A stretch of DNA of 64,000 nt from an uncultured Latescibacterota bacterium (GTDB lineage Bacteria > Latescibacterota > UBA2968): positions 3,846,896-3,910,895 of the forward strand of contig OY282377.1 in assembly GCA_958295785.1 (NCBI GenBank). Reading direction: 5' to 3'. Below the pieces are notes generated by a model. The model did no database searches. It was given only the letters and a program-made list of their open reading frames with translations, and had not been told where the DNA came from. Shown here in pieces: positions 33,846-42,513 of this stretch (its first letter is position 1; each line of letters starts with the position of its first letter). The position numbers were made by a program, and so were the translations under genes.

Positions 33846-34937
33846 TAGGACTTACGCAATCACCATTGGAATATGAGGTACTTTGAGTTGTTGTCTCAAG
33901 AAGTCAGCCACCCCCCGGTATTTGACTTGATAAATGGTTTGTCCTGTTTGATAGGCCACCTGCTCGAGTCTTATCCAAACGAACATCGCACACCCAATAT
34001 GATTTCGTACAATGCGTGCCAATCGACATTGACACTTTTCAAGCCCGGTCACTTGTTTGACTTCGCGGTGAAATTGCTCAATTTTCCATCTTTGGTGACA
34101 CACCTGTTGTACCACTGAAGAATCGTTTTGAGCATGGTCGTTCGTTACGACATACGCCGTGCGTCTATCAGAAGACGCCACCCGGAATAATTTCACTTTG
34201 TGGTCTTTGGGGAACCCTCTGATTTTAATTAGCTTGCCTTGTTTGCGCTCCGCTTGAGTCCAAGTTAAGCTATCTACGCGCTGATAGGGGGTTGTGCCTG
34301 CCGAATCGTCCACGCGCCGGTTCGTCTTGAGGGGACAGTAATAGGTTTTTTGCATCTGCTCTATGTGTAGCATGACCGTTTTGGTCGCATACCAACTGTC
34401 CATCAAGACCCCGGTAAAAGGGAGGCGCTTCTGATAGACCAACCCAGAGAGCATGTCCTTGAGATGATCCAATTTGGTTTTGCCATCGCCTTGCGGGTCA
34501 TAAATCCGATAGTCAATCAGCCAGAACCGATCCTCTTGCGGATTGACATAGACACATGTGACCACCCCAATGCCATTGATGACGCCTTGGGCGTTGCCGC
34601 TCTATTGACGACGCACTCACGCGATCTTGCGCGCGTGTCGCTTGTCTAAAACCGTGTCATCAAAGATCACATAGCCTTCAGGCGTCAACGCGATGTGGTC
34701 TTTGACGTGTTCCCACACCAAGCGGGGTGGGATACGATCACCGGCGAGATAGCGGTTGATCATATCATGACTGAACCCTTCGCTATGGTCGGCAAAATGG
34801 GTCAGGGTATCGTTGAGGGGACGGCTAAGCAGATACTGACAGTAATCCAAACGCGTCGGTCGGTCCATTGACACCTCCTCAAAGTGATTCATTTTACGGA
34901 ATTGCACCCTTTTTTAACTCAGCATGCGTAAGTCCTA
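33846..34937 (-). mobile_element. Insertion sequence, copy 2 (IS4/IS701-like), 1092 bp
   Basis: Same inverted repeats as copy 1 (TAGGACTTACGCA / TGCGTAAGTCCTA), same length, opposite orientation, 5-bp target duplication TACAT at 33841-33845 and 34938-34942. It interrupts the YihY-like gene. Confidence 0.93.
33852..34868 (-). pseudogene. DDE transposase of IS copy 2, interrupted near codon 84
   Basis: Starts at the ATG at 34868 after GAGGAGGTGTCA. The frame carries the same TGA after HARKIA as copy 1 and a second stop (TAG) seven codons later, where copy 1 has TAT. Downstream the frame is intact to the end: FTGVLMDSWYA and CHQRWKIEQFHREVKQ. No single open frame covers the transposase, so transposition in trans is likely unless the stops are read through. 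Confidence 0.85.
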
Positions 34938-35841
34938 TACATATATGCCGAACATCAAAGTGAAGTTGAGTTCTGCATTTGTCGGGAGTCTTTTTGCTTG
35001 CGTGTTGTGGTTAATCGTCAAAGGAATATTCCTCAATCTAATCGTCAATTCACCTAGGTATGGAATCTACAGTGGTTTTGCCGGTGCCGTGCTATTCATT
35101 TTTTGGGTTTATTTGGGATGGTTAATTATATTGCTTGGCGCGAAAATCGCATTTTATTGGCAACATCGAAAGCAGTTGTCCGCGCTTATGGAACCTCTCA
35201 GCAGTCGTGAACGTGAAGAAGTTGCGTTAGAGTTGGTGGTCCGGATCGCCCGATACAATGCTCCTCCCAAAAAGAAAAAATTGAATTTTGATGATCTGGT
35301 TGAAACGCAACCGAGACTTCTACCGGACAAATTGCGCGAACTAGTGGGTCTTCTAAAGCAAAAAAAAATTATTATCGAAAGCAATGGGCGTTTTAATTTG
35401 GTTCGCGATACCGACGCAATCAAGGTAAAAGACATTTTGGCCTCAGTGCGCGGATGTGATACTATTGAGAGTAGCCCTTCTGTGGATAAGCTGATGAATC
35501 AAATTGATAAGAAAAGAGATAGCGTTGTGGGTGGTATGACTTTGGCAGACTTGATCGAAGATGAAGACGATGACCGAGAAGGCGACGGATAAGGGATGTG
35601 ATTCACAAGCGTTTCTCGACGCCATTTCCAACAGCGGACAGGTTGCCGTGATTCCTCCTCGGTCTAATCGAAAGACCCCGCGTTGCTATGATAGGCACGA
35701 GCAACGCAATTTGACGAGCGGTTCTTCAAAAAAATGAAGCCGTATCGCAGGTTATTCTCTCGGTTTGAGAAACGGGGTACGAGTTATCAAGGCTTTCTCT
35801 GTTGCTACTCTCATCGCATCAAAACAAAGGGAATTATATAC

Positions 35842-35869
35842 TTGACAACCTAAACTTTCTTGTTATATT
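35842..35869 (+). promoter_or_regulatory. Promoter inside the left end of the IS1595 element
   Basis: TTGACA and TATATT separated by 16 bases, placed in and just inside the terminal repeat and about 40 bases before the transposase ATG. A good sigma-70-type match. Confidence 0.65.
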
Positions 35870-35908
35870 TATACAAGTTACAAGTTACGAATTAACAAGG
35901 GGGTTATG

Positions 35909-36847
35909 ATGGCAAAGCAGCTTAGTTTCGTCGCGTTCACACAGAAGTTTGCCACGCCTGAAGCGTGTATTTTGCACCTTGAAAAGATCCGCTTTAAGGA
36001 TGGCGAGTATTGTCCGCATTGTGGGCGTATGGGAAAAATCTATCGTCGTTCTGATTTGGCGTATAGGTGCTCGGATTGTGGGCGTAATTTTCATATGATT
36101 TAAGGAACGATGTTTGGCAAGTCTAAAATCAAGATGTTGCCTAAATGGTTCGCCGCCATATGGATTGAAACGAACCACTCAAAAGGTATTTCAAGCGTTC
36201 AGTTGGCTAAAATGATCGGTACAACGCAAAAGACCGCTTGGTTTATGCTTCAAAGAATACGAAACGCTTTTGGCAACAAAGACGATGATGATGATTTTCT
36301 GTCTGGTATCGTTGAAATTGATGAAACCTACATCGGTGGCAAAGAAAAGAACAAACATAAATCCAAAAAGTTGAATGCGGGTCGCGGAACAGTAGGTAAA
36401 TCGGTTGCTTTCGGAATGCGGGAAAAAGGTGAAGATGGTGAGGCAATGGCGGTTCATGTACAGGACGCAAAAGGGGCAACATTACACGAGAAGATGTTGA
36501 ACCGGGTCTTGACGGGCGCAACTATTCATGCAGACGAGAACAGCGCATACGGCGCATTGAGGGATGATTACGAAGTGGAACAAATCAATCATTCTGCCGA
36601 CGAATATGAACGTGATGGTGTCCATACGAACTCCATTGAGAGTTTGTGGGCACTGGTTAAGCGTGTCTATATGGGTATTCATCACCACTGGTCAGACAAA
36701 CACATGCAAAAGGACCTGAATGCTTGCGTGTTTCGCATCAATCGAAAAAAGGTTGATACCTTAAGTCGTGTTGATGAGATGTTGAATATGGCGATGGGCG
36801 CACGGTTGACTTACAAGCAACTTATAGCCAGTGAGGGGGTTGCATGA
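35909..36847 (+). pseudogene. IS1595-family transposase with one in-frame TAA
   Basis: Zinc-ribbon N-terminal part (YCPHCGRMGKIYR ... YRCSDCGRNF) ending at TAA 36101-36103. The frame then continues without shift into the DDE-like part: IVEIDETYIGGKEKNKH (first Asp), TIHADENSAYGAL (second Asp) and VHTNSIESLWALVKR (N/E region). AAGGGGGTT precedes the start. Only one nonsense codon breaks the protein (about 312 residues). Translation could restart at the ATG at 36110, giving a protein without the zinc ribbon. Confidence 0.88.
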
Positions 36848-36999
36848 ACAACCTTTATGGCACAAGTCCACGCATGCAAATGTTATCCGTTCCTGAAAGA
36901 CGCGAAGGAAAACGTTTTGAAACGCCAGATGTTAGGGGCAGGCATGCCCAAAATCAGAGGTCGCTTGCATTCAACACCAAAAACCCGGGATTACTTTAA
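36844..36999 (+). CDS. 51-codon passenger frame in the IS1595 element
   Basis: The ATG overlaps the transposase stop (ATGA), and the frame runs 51 codons to TAA at 36997-36999 just inside the right inverted repeat. The product is basic (MQMLSVPERREGKRFE) and matches nothing I know. It may be chance, but the tight coupling fits a small accessory protein. Confidence 0.3.
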   Translation: MNNLYGTSPRMQMLSVPERREGKRFETPDVRGRHAQNQRSLAFNTKNPGLL

Positions 37000-37061
37000 C
37001 AAGAAGATTTAGGTTGTCAAGTATATAATTCCCAAAACAAAATACAACCCATCCAACGCAT

Positions 37062-37172
37062 TTTAGAGGCGGTGCCCCCGTGCCCGCCCGAATGGATGAA
37101 TCAACGAATAGACGGATCGAGAAACCCCATCCCATCCAACGCATTGTAGGGGCGGCACCCCCGTGCCCGCCC
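37062..37172 (+). repeat. Two tandem copies of the dispersed palindromic repeat
   Basis: Copies at 37062-37089 and 37146-37172, each preceded by ATCCAACGCATT and followed by CGCCCGAA. The 8-bp duplication of the IS1595 element abuts the first copy's flank. Confidence 0.7.
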
Positions 37173-37213
37173 GAAAATACAGGCGATTCGCCGATTCGCA
37201 CCCCGGAGGAAAT

Positions 37214-38626
37214 ATGCCGGAAGAAGCCAAAGATGCACAACCGTCAGATAAAAAAAATGAAAACCCCGATCTCTACGCGCTGGATCCGCGGGCGGTTCGG
37301 CAACCGCCACACGGGCTTGTGGGCACGCTGAAGTTTCTCGGGCCGGGGCTGATTCTCGTGGGGTCTGTCGTGGGGTCTGGCGAGATTATTTTGACGACCA
37401 ATCTCGGTTCTCTCGTCGGGTTTTCCATGCTGTGGTTCGTACTGTTGAGTTGCTGGAGCAAGAATATCGTGCAGGCCGAGTTGGCGCGTTTTTCAGTGGC
37501 ATCTGGCGAACCCTTTTTGCACGCTTTTAACCGCTTGCCCGGAAAATTGCCGGCGTTTCGCGGGCAAAAGGTGTCGTGGTACATCTATTTTTGGTTGATC
37601 TGGATCATTCCCGGCCAGTTGATCAGCGGGGGGATTTACGGGGGCGCGGGGCAGGCGATTCACACGGCACTGCCCGTTCTCGGTTCGCAATGGTGGACGG
37701 TCATTCTCGCGGGTGTGGCGTCTGTGATCGTGCTGACCGGGACGTATCGCTTTCTCGAAAGGTTGATGACGGTTTTGGTGGTCGTGTTTACGTTTATCAC
37801 GATTGCGTGTGCTGTTTTGCTACAACTGACCGAATACGCGATTACCTGGGACGAGGTGCGCGGCGGGCTGGCGTTTGGGTTTCCGGCGTTTGCGGTGCTG
37901 GCCGCGCTGGCGATGTACGGGGGCACGGGGGTCGGTTCGGGCGAACAGATCGCCTATACGTATTGGTGCGTGGAAAAGGGCTATGCGCGGTTTTCAGGGC
38001 GCGCGGATCAATCCGATGCGTGGGTGCAGCGCGCAAGGGGTTGGGTGCGCGTGATGCAGACCGATGTGCTGTTGACCTTGGGCTTGCTCACCTGTGCGAC
38101 AATTCCGTTTTATATGCTGGGCGCGGGGGTGCTCTATCGGCTGGACAAACACCCCGATGGCCTCGAGACCATTCCCGTGTTGTCCAATATGTACACGCAA
38201 ACCCTGGGCGAATGGGCGTTTTGGCTGTTTATGGTGGGGGCTTTTTTCGTGTTGTATTCCACGGCGATATCCGGCCTGGGCGGCGGGGTGCGCGTTTTTG
38301 CCGATGGCATGTCCGTGATGGGGTTGATCAAACGCAATGATTACGAGACCCGCGTTCGCATTTTGCGCGTTTGGGCCGTGGTGTCGCCGCTGGTGACGTC
38401 GATGGCGTATTTCTTTTTTCAAAATCCCGTTTGGATGCTGACGATGGGACATCTGTTTGGGGCGATTAAATTTCCCCTGATCGCCGGGGGCACGCTGTAT
38501 TTGCGCTACAAACATCTCGACCCGCGGTTGAGACCGTCTTTGAAGACCGATCTGCTGTTGTGGTTCTGCTTTTTGCTGATGATCGGGCTGGCTGTTTATA
38601 TTTTATATACGCGCTATTTTTCATAA
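37214..38626 (+). CDS. Nramp-related membrane transporter
   Basis: 470 residues from the ATG at 37214 (CCCGGAGGAAAT upstream). About eleven membrane segments. The first one (LGPGLILVGSVVGSGEIIL) aligns with TM1 of Nramp transporters, but the metal-binding DPGN is replaced by VGSGE, and no MPH motif is seen in the TM6 region (FPAFAVLAALAMYGGTGVGS). It belongs to the Nramp/LeuT-fold superfamily but metal selectivity cannot be claimed; divergent Nramp-related proteins with altered TM1 sites exist. The next gene starts 12 bases after its stop, so the two are co-transcribed. Confidence 0.8.
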   Translation: MPEEAKDAQPSDKKNENPDLYALDPRAVRQPPHGLVGTLKFLGPGLILVGSVVGSGEIILTTNLGSLVGFSMLWFVLLSCWSKNIVQAELARFSVASGEPFLHAFNRLPGKLPAFRGQKVSWYIYFWLIWIIPGQLISGGIYGGAGQAIHTALPVLGSQWWTVILAGVASVIVLTGTYRFLERLMTVLVVVFTFITIACAVLLQLTEYAITWDEVRGGLAFGFPAFAVLAALAMYGGTGVGSGEQIAYTYWCVEKGYARFSGRADQSDAWVQRARGWVRVMQTDVLLTLGLLTCATIPFYMLGAGVLYRLDKHPDGLETIPVLSNMYTQTLGEWAFWLFMVGAFFVLYSTAISGLGGGVRVFADGMSVMGLIKRNDYETRVRILRVWAVVSPLVTSMAYFFFQNPVWMLTMGHLFGAIKFPLIAGGTLYLRYKHLDPRLRPSLKTDLLLWFCFLLMIGLAVYILYTRYFS

Positions 38627-38637
38627 GGGAGACGACT

Positions 38638-39729
38638 ATGGCACTTCCCACCTATCAATCCATTGGCGTGCGCCCGCTGATCAACTGCCGCGGGACCTAT
38701 ACGATCATCAGTGGTTCGCTGATGTTGCCCGAAGTGTGCGAGGCGATGATGGAAGCGGCAAAGGCGTATGTGCATTTGGACGAGTTGATGGATGCCGTGG
38801 GCGCGCGCATTGCCGAGGTGATGCAGTGCGACTGGGGGTTGGTGACAAATGGCTGTGCCGCGGCGTTGACGCAGGTGACGTCCGGGTGCGTGGCAGGTGC
38901 TGATCCAAAAAAGATCGCGCAGTTGCCGGATACGACCGGGATGAAGGACCGCGTGTTGTACCAGCCGGGGCATTTGCACGGTTATACGCACGCGATTCGG
39001 GCCGTGGGCGTAGAGATGGTGGAGGTGGAAGATCACGACGCGCTCGCTTCGGCGATTGATGATCGCACGGCGATGTTTGCGTTTTTTGGGGATCGCGCCG
39101 ATGACAGTGCCATCCCGCTCGAAGATGTGGCGGCGCTTTGCCACCGCAAGGCCGTGCCCGTGTTTGTCGATGCCGCAGCCGAGCGACCCGATGTGCCCAA
39201 TGCGTATTTGCAGGCGGGCGCGGATGTGGTGGCGTATAGCGGGGGCAAGTGCTTGCGCGGGCCGCAGTCGTCTGGCCTGGTGCTCGGGCGCAAGGATATT
39301 TTGCAAGCGGCGTTTGCCAATGGCGCGCCGCATCATTCGCTGGGGCGGGCGATGAAAGCGGGCAAGGAAGAGGTGATGGGCTTGCTGTCAGCGGTGGAGC
39401 AATGGGTGTTGCGCGACCACGATGCCGAGTGGGCAGAGTGGGAAGGATGGTTGCAGGTGATCGCCGATGCGGTTGCGGATTTGCCGTCTGTGACGACTCG
39501 GGTTCGCATGCCCGGGCGGTCGAATGTGGCGCCGATTTTGGAAATTCACTGGGCGTGCGCGTCTTTGCCGATAGTGCCGGATGAGGCGCGACAGCAGTTG
39601 TCGGACAGTGACCCGCGCATCGAATTGTTCACCCATGAAAATGGCGTGGAAGTGATGCCCTATATGATGCAGCCTGGCGAGGCCGCAATCGTCGCCCGGC
39701 GATTGCGCGAGGTGCTCTTTGGGGATTAG
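38638..39729 (+). CDS. SelA-like PLP-dependent enzyme
   Basis: 363 residues; ATG at 38638 after AAGGGAGACGACT. Features of the SelA/DgaE-like fold-type I family: INCRGTYTIISGSLMLPEV at the start, a substrate segment LVTNGCAAALTQVTSGCVAG, VPVFVDAAAERPDVPN and the PLP-Lys motif VAYSGGKCLRGPQSSGL. In many bacteria such proteins are not selenocysteine synthases but act on amino-sugar acids or similar substrates; no tRNA-Sec or selB is seen here. It is coupled to the Nramp-like transporter. Its last about 15 codons are duplicated downstream at 40768-40823. Confidence 0.85.
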   Translation: MALPTYQSIGVRPLINCRGTYTIISGSLMLPEVCEAMMEAAKAYVHLDELMDAVGARIAEVMQCDWGLVTNGCAAALTQVTSGCVAGADPKKIAQLPDTTGMKDRVLYQPGHLHGYTHAIRAVGVEMVEVEDHDALASAIDDRTAMFAFFGDRADDSAIPLEDVAALCHRKAVPVFVDAAAERPDVPNAYLQAGADVVAYSGGKCLRGPQSSGLVLGRKDILQAAFANGAPHHSLGRAMKAGKEEVMGLLSAVEQWVLRDHDAEWAEWEGWLQVIADAVADLPSVTTRVRMPGRSNVAPILEIHWACASLPIVPDEARQQLSDSDPRIELFTHENGVEVMPYMMQPGEAAIVARRLREVLFGD

Positions 39730-39850
39730 ACTTTTTCACAAAAAGTGGAGATAAACATGAAACGCATTATTTCGGATCCAGATATTTTGGGCGGCAAACC
39801 AGTTGTTGATGGCACGCGGTTGAGTGTTGAACATATCTTGGGCATGTTGT
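39676..39850 (+). repeat. Direct repeat unit A (SelA-like 3' end plus DUF433 5' end)
   Basis: About 175 bases that recur almost exactly at 40768-40943. They include the end of the SelA-like gene, its 27-base spacer and the first 31 codons of a DUF433 gene. A shorter piece (GCGCGAGGTGCTCTT then GGGATTAGAC) appears a third time at 41880-41907. Confidence 0.9.
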
Positions 39851-39852
39851 AG
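39757..39852 (+). pseudogene. DUF433 antitoxin fragment (first 31 codons)
   Basis: MKRIISDPDILGGKPVVDGT and the following SVEHILGML are identical to the start of the complete gene at 40849-41082, then a TAG stops the frame where the sequence changes. The remaining 46 codons are gone. It marks the point where the cassette at 39853-40767 entered or where the locus was duplicated. Confidence 0.88.
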
Positions 39853-39891
39853 AGGTTTATCCCACATTAACGGTTGAAAAGGAGCGAGACA

Positions 39892-40290
39892 ATGGCACAG
39901 GTCAATATTTCGTCAGGCGCGACAACAGTGGGCGATTTAACAGTTGATGAGTTTCAGAAGCTCGTTCGAGAAGTGGTCGTGCAAACGCTCTCGGACATGC
40001 TGGGCGATCCCGATGAAGGGCTGGCGTTGCGAGAGGACTTCATCGAAGAACTCCAGCATTCCCTCGCTACTGTGGAAGCAGGCGGCAAAACCATACCCGT
40101 GGAGAAAGTCGCCGAAAAATTGGGGATTTCGCTGTCGAAAAAACATAACAGTACGCAGCTATGTGATGAGGAGTTCGATGCCCTGGCCGATCAGTTGGCT
40201 AACGAATTTATGGCGTGCGTCGGCCCTGACTGCCCACCGTTATCCGATTGCACAATCAGCCGCGAAGGATTGTATGAGGATCATCTATAG
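39892..40290 (+). CDS. Chimeric antitoxin-like protein (two antitoxin ends fused)
   Basis: 132 residues; ATG at 39892 after AAAAGGAGCGAGACA. Residues 1-80 (TVDEFQKLVREVVVQTLSDM ... GGKTIPVEKVAEKLGI) resemble small helical antitoxins that precede RelE/HigB-like toxins. Residues about 92-132 (EEFDALADQLANEFMACVG ... SREGLYEDHL) resemble another small antitoxin group found before PIN toxins. The second part's DNA is repeated at 41800-41882 at the end of the nucleotidyltransferase gene. The stop lies two bases before the PIN toxin start, so the fused protein may still act as its antitoxin. Confidence 0.65.
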   Translation: MAQVNISSGATTVGDLTVDEFQKLVREVVVQTLSDMLGDPDEGLALREDFIEELQHSLATVEAGGKTIPVEKVAEKLGISLSKKHNSTQLCDEEFDALADQLANEFMACVGPDCPPLSDCTISREGLYEDHL

Positions 40291-40292
40291 TC

Positions 40293-40736
40293 GTGATCTA
40301 TCTAACCGATACCAATGTTTTGTTGCGGTTTTTACATCGCAACGATCCGCGTTATCCAATCGCTCGAGCGGCTGTGCGTACACTGCGGGCAAATGGTCAT
40401 CAATGCCGAGCCACATCGCAAAATTTCATGGAATTTTGGAATGTGTCAACCCGCCCCATAAACCGAAACGGTTTTGGGCTTACGCCATTGGAAACAGATC
40501 GACTCTTGCGACGCGCAGAACGGCTTTTTCTCGTGCTTCCGGATTTGCCTGCCGCGTATTCCAAATGGAGACAACTTGTCGTGACTTACGGTGTATCTGG
40601 CGTTCAAGTTCACGATGCGCGATTGGTTGCGACGATTATTTCTCATGGCGTAACGCATGTCCTGACCTTCAACACGGCAGACTTTGTTCGTTACGCACCT
40701 GAGGGAATTGTGGCTGTTGATCCAGCCACGGTTTAG
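40293..40736 (+). CDS. VapC-like PIN-domain toxin
   Basis: 147 residues with GTG start, two bases after the upstream stop. PIN acidic residues are present: IYLTDTNVLLRFL, NFMEFWNVSTRP, SGVQVHDARLVATI and LTFNTADFVRY. This is the COG2402/VapC type of PIN RNase. The upstream frame ends with an antitoxin-like tail, so they form a toxin-antitoxin pair. A duplicated DNA block begins 32 bases downstream. Confidence 0.85.
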   Translation: MIYLTDTNVLLRFLHRNDPRYPIARAAVRTLRANGHQCRATSQNFMEFWNVSTRPINRNGFGLTPLETDRLLRRAERLFLVLPDLPAAYSKWRQLVVTYGVSGVQVHDARLVATIISHGVTHVLTFNTADFVRYAPEGIVAVDPATV

Positions 40737-40767
40737 GTGACTATGCGGATGGTCGTCGAGATTTTTT

Positions 40768-40943
40768 GGCGAGGCCGCAATCGTCGCCCGGCGATTGCGC
40801 GAGGTGCTCTTTGGGGATTAGACTTTTTCACAAAAAGTGGAGATAAACATGAAACGCATTATTTCGGATCCAGATATTTTGGGCGGCAAACCAGTTGTTG
40901 ATGGCACGCGGTTGAGTGTTGAACATATCTTGGGCATGTTGTC
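40768..40943 (+). repeat. Direct repeat unit A, second copy
   Basis: Near-identical to 39676-39850. Here the DUF433 gene is complete and the SelA-like end is only a fragment. The two copies frame a 917-base cassette holding the chimeric antitoxin and PIN toxin. Confidence 0.9.
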
Positions 40944-41082
40944 AAACAACATGTCACATCAAGAGGTTGTGGCGGCGTATCCCGTCTTAACGATTGAAGA
41001 TGTGAATGGCGTTTTGGAATACGCTGCAAGGGCATTGCGAAACGACATTGTGATTGATGTCGATACAACTTCGGGAGTCTAA
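40849..41082 (+). CDS. DUF433 antitoxin
   Basis: 77 residues; ATG at 40849 after AAAGTGGAGATAAAC. Typical DUF433 (VapB45-like, winged helix) sequence: ISDPDILGGKPVVDGTRLSV, then MSHQEVVAAYPVLTIEDVNG and VLEYAARALRNDI. It is followed two bases later by a DUF5615 toxin, the standard pairing for this family. Confidence 0.9.
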   Translation: MKRIISDPDILGGKPVVDGTRLSVEHILGMLSNNMSHQEVVAAYPVLTIEDVNGVLEYAARALRNDIVIDVDTTSGV

Positions 41083-41084
41083 GC

Positions 41085-41444
41085 ATGTTGCCACCTCTTG
41101 TGGCGGATATGGATATCGGGATTCCTGTTATTCAGTTTCTGCGTGAAAATGGCATTGATATTGTGTCTTCTGTGGAAGAGCATTGGGGGCATCTAAGCGA
41201 CGAACAAATATTGGCTTGCGCCCATAAAATGAATCGGTTTATTCTGACGCACGATTCCGATTTTGGGACATTAGCTGTTTTTTATGGCAATCCCATAACA
41301 GGTATTATTTATTTGAGACCTGGAGGACGTCAGCCTTCTGAAGTGATTGCCGATTTGCGTGCTATCATGGCGGCCTCTATTGATTGGACACCTCCCATGA
41401 TTGTTGTTTACCGTTCTGGTCGTTTACGGATTCGGAGATTTTGA
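41085..41444 (+). CDS. DUF5615 PIN-like toxin
   Basis: 119 residues. The Mut7-C/PIN-like DUF5615 layout is visible: LVADMDIGIPVIQFLRENGI (with the first acidic residue), LSDEQILACAHKMNRFILTH and HDSDFGTLAVF (second acidic cluster), then GIIYLRPGG. It is the toxin partner of the upstream DUF433 protein. It appears intact. Confidence 0.9.
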   Translation: MLPPLVADMDIGIPVIQFLRENGIDIVSSVEEHWGHLSDEQILACAHKMNRFILTHDSDFGTLAVFYGNPITGIIYLRPGGRQPSEVIADLRAIMAASIDWTPPMIVVYRSGRLRIRRF

Positions 41445-41459
41445 ACGATAGGAATTGTC

Positions 41460-41897
41460 ATGACATCTCGTTCTCATTCCGGCTGGAGATATGGCCTGTA
41501 GGGATTGACCATCCAAAAGATCTGCGCTGTTTTTGGCCGCTATCCGCAAGTGGAAAAAGCGATTCTATACGGCTCGCGTGCCAAGGGCACATATAAGAAC
41601 GGTTCGGATATTGATCTAACCCTCTGCGGCGGTTCCGACCTGACGCTGAATACGCTGTGCCGAATCCGCGATGAGTTGGACGATTTGCTCCTGCCTTATA
41701 CGATTGACGTGTCCATTTTCCACGACATCGGCGATCCCGCTGTGGTCGCTCACATCCAGCGCGTCGGTCTGCCGATGTACGAAAAGGGTTTATTGGATGA
41801 TGAGTTCGATGCCCTGGCCGATCAGTTGGCTAACGAATTTATGGCATGCGTCGGCCCTGACTGCCCACCGTTATCCGATTGCGCGAGGTGCTCTTAG
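41460..41897 (+). pseudogene. MNT-type nucleotidyltransferase with nonsense codon and foreign C-terminus
   Basis: A frame from the ATG at 41460 is stopped by TAG at 41499-41501 and continues in frame with IQKICAVFGRYPQVEKAILY and GSRAKGTYKNGSDIDLTLCG, the GSRA(K)G...D(I)D active site of minimal nucleotidyltransferases (MntA-like antitoxins of HEPN toxins). A TTG at 41505 could serve as start, giving 130 residues. After MYEKG the natural end is replaced by the antitoxin-tail block (DEFDALADQLANEFMACVG). No HEPN toxin partner follows, so the system is probably dead. Confidence 0.75.
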
Positions 41898-41907
41898 GGA
41901 ATTAGAC
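41800..41907 (+). repeat. Repeat of the antitoxin tail plus SelA-like end
   Basis: 41800-41882 repeats 40165-40253 (antitoxin tail), and 41880-41907 repeats the end of the SelA-like gene (GCGCGAGGTGCTCTT). Two unrelated duplicated pieces are thus joined here. Confidence 0.85.
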
Positions 41908-41949
41908 AGCAGCAACGTTTTGAAGATGAAAGATGGGAGGATAGAAACG

Positions 41950-41974
41950 CAGGGGCGGTGCCTCGTGCCCGCCC
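41950..41974 (+). repeat. Dispersed palindromic repeat, diverged copy
   Basis: CAGGGGCGGTGCCTCGTGCC with the usual CGCCCGAATGG tail. It lies about 100 bases before the RNase P RNA. Confidence 0.55.
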
Positions 41975-42079
41975 GAATGGACGAATAGACAAATAGACGA
42001 ATCTCGCCCATTCACCAACCCCAAAACCACTGTGAATTTCGTAGATGCGTAGATAAACTGGCCTGAGAATTCATTTCAC

Positions 42080-42447
42080 AAGCGGGCCGGATGGTCGCGT
42101 CCCTTTTGGGATGAGGAAAGTCCGAGCTCCACAGGGCAAAATGCTGGGTAACGCCCAGGCGGGGCGACCCGATGGAAAGTGCCACAGAGAACAGACCGCC
42201 AGCGGGCGCGATGATTCGCGCAGCGGGCAAGGGTGAAACGGTGGGGTAAGAGCCCACCGCGCGCCTCGGCGACGAGCGCGGCACGGTAAACCCCATTTGG
42301 AGCAAGGCCGAATAGGAGCGGAGAGATGGCCCGTCTCGCTATCACGCTCGGGTAGGCTGCACGAGGCGTCGGGTAACCGGCGTCCCAGATAAATGACCAT
42401 CCGTTTGGCAACCGCCAAACGACAGAACTCGGCTTACAGGCCCGCTT
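42080..42447 (+). ncRNA. rnpB: RNase P RNA, class A
   Basis: About 368 bases with the P1 helix formed by AAGCGGGCC and GGCCCGCTT at the two ends. The conserved core is present: GAGGAAAGTCCGAGCTCC near 42111, ACAGGGCA, AGGGTGAAACGGTGGGGTAA in the middle and ACAGAACTCGGCTTACAGG near the 3' end. It is the catalytic RNA that matures tRNA 5' ends. A half-copy of a small intergenic repeat lies just upstream. Confidence 0.97.
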
Positions 42448-42513
42448 GTTTTAGCGCGTGTGCAATGGCGGATTTTCGATTGGGAATCCGCCATTTTATC
42501 ACGGGAGATGTGC

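Larger units (their letters stand above)
33200..35592 (+). pseudogene. YihY/BrkB-family membrane protein gene split by an IS
   Basis: The 5' part (33200-33845) codes for about 215 residues with several membrane segments (YAASLVYTTLLGLVPLLALV, the conserved YihY opening; YLLILVAFVFLYT). The 3' part (from 34943) continues with YMPNIKVKLSSAFVGSLFAC and GFAGAVLFIFWVYLGWLIIL, both YihY motifs, then a soluble winged-helix-like tail. Removing the IS (33846-34937) and one TACAT target copy joins both parts in frame (FLYT-YMPN), giving about 433 residues. The family is an inner-membrane protein of uncertain role. The insertion is recent, since both halves lack other lesions. Confidence 0.92.
35829..37033 (+). 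mobile_element. IS1595-family insertion sequence, 1205 bp
   Basis: Bounded by inverted repeats of about 26 bp (GGGAATTATATACTTGACAA and its complement at the right end) and an 8-bp direct repeat AAAACAAA (35821-35828 and 37034-37041), the duplication size typical of IS1595. Inside are a transposase gene with one stop codon and a small overlapping frame. Confidence 0.93.

Noticed and set aside
37214-38626. Assignment as MntH manganese transporter
   Set aside because: The DPGN metal-binding motif is replaced by VGSGE, so only superfamily membership can be claimed.
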